From JBJXGE01 sp046154185 (GTDB lineage Bacteria > Planctomycetota > UBA8108 > UBA1146 > JAJFFE01), in the NCBI GenBank assembly GCA_046154185.1, contig JBJXGE010000069.1:1-63799 (forward strand): a stretch of 63,799 nucleotides of DNA, read 5' to 3'. The position numbers and the translations under genes are program-made. Below are positions 52,188-59,253 of this stretch, piece by piece; the first letter of the stretch is position 1, and each line of letters begins with the position of its first letter. A model generated the notes under the pieces. The model was given only the letters and a program-made list of their open reading frames with translations, was not told the origin of the DNA and did not search any database.

Positions 52188-53717
52188 TTGGCCCGCGGAC
52201 GAATTTTCGGCGCGCGTCACGCATCTCGGCGCGACTGGCGCGCCGCGGCGGCGGCGGTTTGCGCCGGTTTCTTGTGTTGTGCCGGCTGCTTCGGACCGCG
52301 TACTGGCGCGGTCGACGAGCCGACGGCTGAGCGCACGCTCGGCTTCGCTTCGGAGCTGCCAGCCGACGCCGACCTGCCCCGGTCGGTGGCGGCCGCCCAC
52401 GCCAAAACTCTCGTTCGGTACGGCATCGCAGGGGCGGACGCCGGGTGCTGCGTCTTCGACTTGACGAACGGTCGGCTTGCACTCTTGATCGGCAAACGTC
52501 GGGTCGATGGCGTCGACACGCCGAGCATCGGCGTGTTACTTCAGCACTTCGCATCCCACCCGCAAGCCGCGGCGGCGCGTGCGCACTTGCGTGCGAACCC
52601 GCTCTGGAAAGATTGGCAACTCGATACGGCACGCGTCGGGTTTGGCGCCCACGACTATCTCATCGCAGCGTGGGTGAAGCACACCGCGCATGACGCGTAC
52701 CTCGCGGAAATGGGGTTAGTCATCGACGAATTCTTGGCGGCCGCGAGTCGACCGCGCCGCGCGCCACATGAGTTGCTGCTTCACGACGAGACCGTCGTCC
52801 TCGCGGATTGTCACGAGAGCGGTGTGCTCGAAGCGCACGCGCCGTTCAACCGCGTGTTGATGTCGTGGAATATAGCCGTGGCGAGTTCGCAGGGTTTCTG
52901 CGTGGAGCTGCGCGTCGGACGCCGCGCGGATGCGAGTTGGTCGCCGTACTTGGAGATCGGCAATTGGGGCGACGTGTCGAGCTGCGCGCGCGCGCCGACT
53001 GAGTTTGCGGGCGGCAAAGTCGACGTCGACGTGTTCCATTCGTCGACGCACTATGATCGCGTGCAGTATCGGATTCGCGTCACGGGCGGCGGCGGCGCGG
53101 ACGCGCCGCGACTCACGCGCTTCGCCGTTTGTCTCAGCGACCTCAGCGACACGGTGTCCGCGCCGGCCGCACCGCTGCCGCCGCAGATCGACGCCGCGCG
53201 CTGGCAGCGTCGCCTCCCAGTTCCCTACCGAAGTCAACGCGCGGTCGGCGACACTGCGCTCGCGAGCCGCATCTGCAGTCCGACCTCGGTGGCGATGCTG
53301 CTCGAGTATCGCGGCGTGCCGCTCCCGACCGAAACGATTGCGGCCGCGATCTTCGATCGCGAGCACGACATCTACGGCAATTGGCCGCGCGCCATACAAG
53401 CCGCCTACCTCCGCGGAGTGCCCGGCTACTTGCGCGCATTCTCGGGGTGGCGCGAAGTCGAGCAGTGCATCGCGAACGACCAACCGCTCGTGATCAGCGT
53501 GCGCGCACGCGCCGGTGAATTGCGCGGCGCGCCTTACGACTCGACCGCCGGCCATTTGCTGGTCCTCGCCGGTTTCGACGCCGCCGGCCACGTGCTCGTC
53601 AACGATCCGGCCGCCACCGACGCCGCGAGTGGGCAGCTCCGCTACTCGCGCGCGGATCTCGAGCGCGTGTGGTTCGCAACGGGCGGCGTCGCGTACGTGC
53701 TCGAACCGAAGCGCTGA
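52188..53717 (+). CDS. Exported C39-like cysteine peptidase family protein
   Basis: 509 residues starting at TTG 52188, with AAAGGTGA upstream. The N-terminus has a hydrophobic stretch ending in Cys (AAAAVCAGFLCCAGC), either a signal peptide or a loose lipobox. The middle (about residues 60-330) is a beta-rich region without a known family. The last 170 residues are a Peptidase_C39_2-like domain: RICSPTSVAMLLEYRGV with the catalytic Cys, PLVISVRARAGELRG, the His in STAGHLLVLAGFDAAGHV, and Asp in VLVNDPAA. It probably cleaves or binds peptides outside the cytoplasm. Confidence 0.8.
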   Translation: MARGRIFGARHASRRDWRAAAAAVCAGFLCCAGCFGPRTGAVDEPTAERTLGFASELPADADLPRSVAAAHAKTLVRYGIAGADAGCCVFDLTNGRLALLIGKRRVDGVDTPSIGVLLQHFASHPQAAAARAHLRANPLWKDWQLDTARVGFGAHDYLIAAWVKHTAHDAYLAEMGLVIDEFLAAASRPRRAPHELLLHDETVVLADCHESGVLEAHAPFNRVLMSWNIAVASSQGFCVELRVGRRADASWSPYLEIGNWGDVSSCARAPTEFAGGKVDVDVFHSSTHYDRVQYRIRVTGGGGADAPRLTRFAVCLSDLSDTVSAPAAPLPPQIDAARWQRRLPVPYRSQRAVGDTALASRICSPTSVAMLLEYRGVPLPTETIAAAIFDREHDIYGNWPRAIQAAYLRGVPGYLRAFSGWREVEQCIANDQPLVISVRARAGELRGAPYDSTAGHLLVLAGFDAAGHVLVNDPAATDAASGQLRYSRADLERVWFATGGVAYVLEPKR

Positions 53718-53741
53718 ACGAGTCGGCGCGCCGCCACCGCA

Positions 53742-54968
53742 TTACGGCGTCGGCGTCTTGTCCGGCAACCCCGCGTCGAGCGCGAGCACCGAAAACCCGG
53801 TTGCGTAGAGCCACGAATAGGTGGAGCCGACGAAATCGATGCTCGATCCGTCTTTCCACTGCGCCTTGATGAGATGGGGGCGTAAGCGAGCGTGCCAGCT
53901 TTCGCGCTCGGCCGCCGGCAACTCGTTGATGAGTCGGCCCGCGTAGCAGTGGCCGAAAAAGTAAAAATAGCCCGCGTTGCGATAGTACGACTCGTGCGGC
54001 ACCGGCTTCATGCGCGCGACATCGAGAAATTTGTGTTGACCAAAAAAGGCTTCTAAACCCGCGCGGATGCGATCGTCGGTCACAACGGCCGATCCCGCTT
54101 TCCGCAACGCCCAATTACAAACTTGCGTGCGGCCCAAGCTGGCCTTGAGGTGACTGATATCCTCACCTCCAGTGACAAACGGAATCGACGAGAGATCGTA
54201 CGTGTAGGCGCCGCTCGGCAATCGACATCTTTCGACGTATTTCGTCGCCCGCTCGAAAACTTTGCTGTCGATCTCCCAACCAAGCTGTTGTTTCGCGTCG
54301 AGCAGCGCCGGGATCACACACGCCGTCGAGAAGCTCGTCGACCACGTGGGTCGCCGCGACACAACGATTCCTTCGTAGTAGCCCCAGCCGCCGAGCGGAT
54401 CCTGGTACTTCTCGAGCATCTTGTAGAGTTCGAGGCCGCGCGACTTGATCTTGTCGCTCCACGCCGCGTCTTGATAGCGCGGGTCCTGAGCCGCGCGCAC
54501 AAGCGTCTGAAACGCGTAGAGCGTGTTCCAATTGTTGTCGATGTCCCAATCGCTGCACCGCAACGGAATGGCACTATCGACCAGCCAACGCAGCGCTTTG
54601 TCGAGACACGCGCGGATCTCGGGCGTCTCGTCGACTTCCAACATCGCCAAACACGCGATCGCCGTGCCCGCCATCTTCCACGCGTAGAAACTCGCGTTCG
54701 AGTAGTTCTCCTCCCACAACGACTCGACCGTGCTCGTGCCCCACGAGCCGTCGGCGCCTTGCGTCCGCTGGAAATACTGCATCGCGCTCGCAATGCTCTC
54801 CTGAGCTTCGGCGACGGTCATCGTCGCCGGCGCGAGCTTCGGATCTTTCGCCGGCGCGGCCGGAGTGACGGGTGCTGGCGCCGGTTGCGCGGCGACTCTG
54901 CCGATCGCGCACGGTATCGCTGGACCGAGGAGCCCGACAACGCCAAGAGCCAGTAGCGGTCGCTTCAT
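53742..54968 (-). CDS. Secreted prenyltransferase/squalene-cyclase-like alpha-toroid protein
   Basis: 408 residues. A signal peptide (LLALGVVGLLGPAIPCAIG) and a Pro/Ala linker are followed by QW-like repeats of the terpenoid cyclase/prenyltransferase fold: SIASAMQYFQRTQGADGSWG, KALRWLVDSAIPLRCSDWD, MLEKYQDPLGGWGYYEGI, KYVERCRLPSGAYTYD and PHLIKAQWKDGSSIDF. No DxDD or zinc-ligand catalytic set is evident. Planctomycete genomes carry many such exported members of unknown role. The start codon overlaps the stop of the upstream lipoprotein gene (ATGA), so the two are translationally coupled. Confidence 0.8.
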   Translation of the reverse strand: MKRPLLALGVVGLLGPAIPCAIGRVAAQPAPAPVTPAAPAKDPKLAPATMTVAEAQESIASAMQYFQRTQGADGSWGTSTVESLWEENYSNASFYAWKMAGTAIACLAMLEVDETPEIRACLDKALRWLVDSAIPLRCSDWDIDNNWNTLYAFQTLVRAAQDPRYQDAAWSDKIKSRGLELYKMLEKYQDPLGGWGYYEGIVVSRRPTWSTSFSTACVIPALLDAKQQLGWEIDSKVFERATKYVERCRLPSGAYTYDLSSIPFVTGGEDISHLKASLGRTQVCNWALRKAGSAVVTDDRIRAGLEAFFGQHKFLDVARMKPVPHESYYRNAGYFYFFGHCYAGRLINELPAAERESWHARLRPHLIKAQWKDGSSIDFVGSTYSWLYATGFSVLALDAGLPDKTPTP

Positions 54969-55828
54969 GGTGAACTCGGTTTCGTGCCGCCGCTCGGCGC
55001 CGCAGAAGATGGAGCTTCACCTTTGCGAGCTGCCGCCAACTCTTTCTCGAGTTTCGCAATTTCGCGCTGGAGATCCGCGCACGCGTGCTCTGCCTTGAGC
55101 ACGCGCAATTGGCGCTCGAGCTCACCGCGGTCCGCTTTCGCGCGGGCTTCCATTAGCCCGCGCTCGCCCTTCGCAATCTTCTGTTCGAAATCGCGCTGTT
55201 TTCTCGGCAACTCGTACTCACGGAGCTGGACGCTCTCGCGCGTCTCCATCTCAAGCGCCTTCGTCGCGAACTCGAGCCCCTTTTGGCCACGCTGCAGCAC
55301 GAGTTCTTTGGTCAGCGTCGCGATTTGCTCTTCTTGATACATCACTTGCAGCTCGCGCAGTTCCTGCGTCTCCGCCTCCATCGCCCACGCCGCGCGCTCG
55401 AGCCCGAGTTGCGAGCGCGCGAGCGCCAGTTCTTTGTCGACTTTGAGATACGCGTCCAATTCGCGCCGCGATTCTTCGAGGCCACGTTCTGCTTCGCGCA
55501 CGGCGTCCCGCGCTTCGCGCGCCTCGGCCTCCCCCGCTTGCCGACTGATCGCGAGCTCGAGCTCCGCGTAACTCAGATCGCGCTGTTTCTTCGCGAGTTT
55601 TTCGGTCTTGTCCTCAGCGTCGGGCTTGGCGGTCTCCTTTCCGCCGGCGACGTCGTTGGCGGACGGCGACGCCGCGGAACTCGGCTTCGTCGTCGACGTC
55701 GCACCTTGCACGGCCGTCGGGTTGTTGGATGCCAGCGACACGCGTGTACTCCCGCACCCTGCCGCGATGAACGCACTGGTCAAGCAAAGCGCCCAGACGG
55801 CGCTGCGATGGATCGGTCTTCCGCGCAT
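54965..55828 (-). CDS. Coiled-coil lipoprotein
   Basis: 287 residues from ATG 55828, with GGAGGG eight bases upstream. The signal peptide ends in the lipobox FIAAGC, so the mature protein is lipid-anchored at Cys. A Thr/Ser/Ala-rich linker is followed by about 190 residues of highly charged heptad-like helix (KLAKKQRDLSYAELELAISR ... LQREIAKLEKELAAARKG), a long coiled coil. No enzymatic motif is present. It forms an ATGA-overlapping pair with the downstream prenyltransferase-like gene, which suggests that they act together at the envelope. Confidence 0.8.
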   Translation of the reverse strand: MRGRPIHRSAVWALCLTSAFIAAGCGSTRVSLASNNPTAVQGATSTTKPSSAASPSANDVAGGKETAKPDAEDKTEKLAKKQRDLSYAELELAISRQAGEAEAREARDAVREAERGLEESRRELDAYLKVDKELALARSQLGLERAAWAMEAETQELRELQVMYQEEQIATLTKELVLQRGQKGLEFATKALEMETRESVQLREYELPRKQRDFEQKIAKGERGLMEARAKADRGELERQLRVLKAEHACADLQREIAKLEKELAAARKGEAPSSAAPSGGTKPSSP

Positions 55829-56008
55829 GAACGTGCCCTCCGTGTTTTCTCGTCCGCCGCGGGATTGTTTCACCCTGAACAGATCCTGGCGGCGTACGTC
55901 GTCGAGGTCGCTATGGTCGGCATTCAGGCGGTCGCGGTCAATGGCGCAGTGCGAAACGCGCGCGTTCAACGCCCTCAGTTCGCTCATCGCGCGACGTGCC
56001 AGCCCAGC

Positions 56009-56014
56009 TATAAT
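56009..56014 (+). promoter_or_regulatory. TATAAT -10 box before the PEGA-murD pair
   Basis: A consensus TATAAT lies 31 bases upstream of ATG 56045. No good -35 hexamer was found at the expected spacing. Confidence 0.4.
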
Positions 56015-56044
56015 CCCCCGACCCTTGCACGACAGGAACTCAGC

Positions 56045-56536
56045 ATGCAGCGAAGCACATCGTCGTTCACGTTGTCGGGCGCGCGCGCGCGGATTAGCGT
56101 TTTTGGCCTCGTCGGCCTCCTCTGCTCGACAAGCGGTTGTGTCGAGCGAGTCTTGCAAGTGCGCACGGACCCGATCGGCGCGCGCGTTTACGTCGACGGC
56201 CATCCCATCGGCACGGGACCCGCGACATTTCGCTTCGATCATTACGGCACGCACGAGTTGCTGGTGCGGCTCGAGTCGGTCGGCGACGGCCCGCGCTATC
56301 GCAGCCAAGTCGCCTTGGTCACGGTGTCACCGCCCTGGTATCAGTACTTTCCGTTCGATCTGTTTGTCGAGCAGCTCCTGCCGTTCACGATCACCGATAC
56401 CCACGAAGTGACGATCGCGCTCACGAGTTTCGATCCGAACGATCCGGCGGAGCGCGCGGCGCTTGAAAAAGCGGCGACCGAGCACGGCGTCGAATTCACG
56501 CCGCAACCGACGACGCCGAGTTCCGACCAACGATGA
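56045..56536 (+). CDS. PEGA-domain lipoprotein
   Basis: 163 residues; CAGGAACTCAGC precedes the ATG. The signal peptide ends LLCSTSGC, a plausible lipobox. The PEGA domain follows: VLQVRTDPIGARVYVDGHPI, then GTGPATFRFDHYGTHELLVR. A Tyr/Phe-rich part (WYQYFPFDLFVEQLLPFT) is typical of planctomycete PEGA proteins. It is expected to be a surface-exposed envelope protein. The stop overlaps the murD start (ATGA). Confidence 0.8.
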   Translation: MQRSTSSFTLSGARARISVFGLVGLLCSTSGCVERVLQVRTDPIGARVYVDGHPIGTGPATFRFDHYGTHELLVRLESVGDGPRYRSQVALVTVSPPWYQYFPFDLFVEQLLPFTITDTHEVTIALTSFDPNDPAERAALEKAATEHGVEFTPQPTTPSSDQR

Positions 56537-58005
56537 TCGAGCGCGTCGCCACCACGATCCCGGCGCGCGCACCCGTGGATTTCGCGGGGCTGCGTGTCCT
56601 CGTGTTTGGACTCGGCCGCTTCGGCGGCGGTGAAGGAGCCGCGCGGTTTTTTTCGGAACGCGGCGCGCGCGTCACCATCACGGATCGCTTGAGCGCCGAT
56701 GCGCTCGCGGCCCCGGTCGCTCGCCTGCGCGCGCTGCCGATCGCGAGCTGGCGGCTCGGTGGTCATGACGCCGCCGACTTTACCGCGGCCGACTGGGTCG
56801 TCGTCAATCCCGCGGTGCCGCCGGCGCAACCGTTTCTCGAAACGGCGCGCGCGGCCGGCGCCACGTTGGTGAGCGAGATCGACTTGTTTCTGCGTTGGTG
56901 CCCAACGCCGTGGGTCGCCGGCATAACAGGCTCGAACGGCAAGAGCACGACGACACAACTCACTTTTGACATGCTGCGTCACAGTGGACTGGGCGCGTTC
57001 ATCGGCGGGAATTTTGGCGGCTCGCTGTTGCCGGACTTGGCGCAGGTCAAGGCCGATGATCGCGTCGTCCTCGAGCTCTCGAGTTTTCAACTCGAACGAT
57101 TGCGCGCTGACACGCCGCGGCCGCTCGCGGTCGCGATCACGCAGTTCGCGCCGAATCATCTCGACTGGCACGGCAGCCTCGCGGCGTATCGCCGTGCGAA
57201 GGAGCGGTTGCTCGATCCGGCGCCCCGTGACGATAGCTCGAGCTCGCGCGTCGGCTCGCAGGTCGCAGTGCTGCCGCACGCCAGTGAATGGTTTCAGGAG
57301 TGGAGCCGGCGCGCGGTCGATCGCAAGATCGTGAGTTTCAGCGGCACGGAGCTGGCGACTGGCGCGTGCGTCGAATGCGTCGCAGATGCACTCCGCTCTC
57401 ATGACGGCGAGGGAAATACCGCCACGCTAGCGCACGTCGCCGGCTCGCACATCCGCGGCGCGGCGCAACGCGGAAATCTCGCCTGCGCGGCGGCGCTCGC
57501 GCTCGCGCTCGGCGCGACGACGCGGGGCATAGCCGCGGCCGTGCGCGAGTTTCGCCCGCTTGCGCATCGGCAAGAGTGGCTCGGTGCGCGCGACGGCGTT
57601 GGCTTCGTCAACGACTCGAAAGCGACGACGCCCGAAGCCGCGGCCTCGGCGATCGACGCCTACGCGCCGCGCGCGCTGCTCCTCGCGGGTGGCAGCGACA
57701 AAGGCACGCCGTTCGACGCGCTCGCGCGCGCGGCGTGCGACGGCGCGCGCGCCGTCGTTTTATACGGCGCGACCGCGCCGGCCATCGACGCGGCGCTGCA
57801 AGACGCGGGCTACGCCGCGCGCAACATCACGCACGCGGCGGATCTGCCGGGCGCGTTTCAGGCGGCGCTGGCGTTGGCGGAGTCCGGCGATACCGTATTA
57901 CTCTCCCCTGCCTGCGCCTCCTTCGATCAGTTCACGAGCTACGAGCATCGCGGCCAGACATTTCGAGGGCTCGTCGAGGCGTGGCTTTCGGCCCAACGCG
58001 CGTGA
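56533..58005 (+). CDS. murD: UDP-N-acetylmuramoylalanine-D-glutamate ligase
   Basis: 490 residues, slightly longer than the usual 440-460. The Rossmann-like N-terminal domain (RVLVFGLGRFGGGEGAARFF, VTITDRLS) is followed by the Mur ligase ATP loop ITGSNGKSTTTQLTFDML, the LSSFQLERL and FAPNHLDWHGSLAAYRRAK motifs, and FVNDSKATTPEAAASAIDAY. The C-terminal SPACASFDQFTSYEHRGQTF is diagnostic for MurD. It adds D-glutamate to UDP-MurNAc-L-Ala in peptidoglycan synthesis. It lies outside a dcw cluster, coupled by ATGA overlap to a PEGA lipoprotein. Confidence 0.95.
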   Translation: MIERVATTIPARAPVDFAGLRVLVFGLGRFGGGEGAARFFSERGARVTITDRLSADALAAPVARLRALPIASWRLGGHDAADFTAADWVVVNPAVPPAQPFLETARAAGATLVSEIDLFLRWCPTPWVAGITGSNGKSTTTQLTFDMLRHSGLGAFIGGNFGGSLLPDLAQVKADDRVVLELSSFQLERLRADTPRPLAVAITQFAPNHLDWHGSLAAYRRAKERLLDPAPRDDSSSSRVGSQVAVLPHASEWFQEWSRRAVDRKIVSFSGTELATGACVECVADALRSHDGEGNTATLAHVAGSHIRGAAQRGNLACAAALALALGATTRGIAAAVREFRPLAHRQEWLGARDGVGFVNDSKATTPEAAASAIDAYAPRALLLAGGSDKGTPFDALARAACDGARAVVLYGATAPAIDAALQDAGYAARNITHAADLPGAFQAALALAESGDTVLLSPACASFDQFTSYEHRGQTFRGLVEAWLSAQRA

Positions 58006-58094
58006 GATAGAATGCGCGCAACATTTCGCGACGCGGGCCAAGTTTTCCTGATCCCCGCGCGCAGCCCACACTCAGCGATCGAAAGAAAACGTGC

Positions 58095-58865
58095 ATGAAC
58101 TTTGCCCGACCGACAAAACTGCTCGTGCTCGGCGCGCTCGCGCTCTCGAGCACATCGCTCAACCCAGCCGCTGCGCGTCAAGCTGGCGGCCAGGCCGGGT
58201 ACGACACGCGCTGGTCGGACCACCGCGATGCGAAGGATCGCGCGAAACTCAACATCGTCGGGATCCTGTACTATTTTCCGGCCAAGGGCAGCACCGACGA
58301 ACCGATCGTGTTCAAAACCAAGCAGCTCGCCGAGCAGTCGATGAACTCGCCTTTCATTCTCGTGACAGCGAAGGTCGATCCGGATTCCGAGCTGCGCAAG
58401 CGCTATGAAGTGCCCGAGAAGTTTCCCACGGTCGTCGTGACCGATTGGTACGGCAACAGGATCGATCTATTCGCGCGCCAGCGACTCGAAGATAAGGCAG
58501 CACACTTGAACATCCTCAAGTGCGTGAAGACCGCCGACGCCTGGGCCGCATCGGTGCAAAAGGAGTTGGCGAAGAAGACGACCGCGGTGGAGAAGAGTAT
58601 CAAGTCCGAGAGTTGGAGCGCGGCGATCAAGAAGTGTCGCGAAGTGATCGAGTTCTCGGGTTACCCCGAGAGCGAGAAGTGCGTCGAGCTGCTGAAGGAC
58701 ATCAATGGCGTCGCCCGCAAGGGAATCGAAAAGGCCGAGAAGTTGCGTGCCAGCGACAAAGAAGGCGCGCTGAAAATCCTGCGCGATGTCGCCAAGCAGT
58801 TCCAAGGGAGCGACGCTGCGACGGAAGCCGAGAAGCTCATCGAAGAGCTGTCGAAGAAAAACTGA
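58095..58865 (+). CDS. Secreted thioredoxin-fold protein without CxxC
   Basis: 256 residues; GAAAGAAAA precedes the ATG. The signal peptide is LLVLGALALSSTSLNPAAA. The next 120 residues resemble a thioredoxin-like domain: VGILYYFPAKGSTDEPIVFK, FILVTAKVDPDSELRKRYEV, and the cis-Pro region KFPTVVVTDWYGNRID. The redox cysteines are absent. The C-terminal part is helical and repetitive (IKKCREVIEFSGYPESEKCVELL), TPR-like. Likely a chaperone or binding protein of the periplasm. Confidence 0.7.
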   Translation: MNFARPTKLLVLGALALSSTSLNPAAARQAGGQAGYDTRWSDHRDAKDRAKLNIVGILYYFPAKGSTDEPIVFKTKQLAEQSMNSPFILVTAKVDPDSELRKRYEVPEKFPTVVVTDWYGNRIDLFARQRLEDKAAHLNILKCVKTADAWAASVQKELAKKTTAVEKSIKSESWSAAIKKCREVIEFSGYPESEKCVELLKDINGVARKGIEKAEKLRASDKEGALKILRDVAKQFQGSDAATEAEKLIEELSKKN

Positions 58866-59202
58866 GCGTCGACTATCCGGATTCGCAGCCGGGGCGCGCA
58901 AATCTGCAATCGTAGAATTCACTAGATCTATAACTCCACGCATGGGTTACTCCATGGCCGGGAGCGACAGGTCGATTGCTGGCGGGTCGTTGGCCGCGAC
59001 CCTTGCAGCCGCGGCAGCCGGCGGCCAAATGGCCCGGACGCTTGTAGGTCCAACGACGGATGACTAGAATTCCGCGAGCTGAGATAAAGCGTCAAATCTG
59101 TCGCCAAGGGCAAGACAACTCGACTGACTCGAAAGCGCCGTCACTCTGCGTGTTTTAGCGCGCGAATTCCGCGTGTTTTGGAGTGCTGGCGTTTCCGGAG
59201 TT
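58866..59202. other. Intergenic stretch with a 9-bp direct repeat
   Basis: No gene recognised. GCGTGTTTT occurs at 59148 and again at 59171, 23 bases apart (about two helical turns), before a long palindrome. Confidence 0.4.
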
Positions 59203-59218
59203 GGCCCGACGTCGGGCC
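59203..59218. promoter_or_regulatory. 16-bp perfect palindrome before the cohesin/dockerin gene
   Basis: GGCCCGAC followed by GTCGGGCC forms a perfect palindrome 35 bases upstream of ATG 59254. It could be an operator or the stem of a terminator/attenuator. Confidence 0.4.
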
Positions 59219-59253
59219 GTGTGTGATTTTCTCGCTTCGTTAGGGAATGGTCG

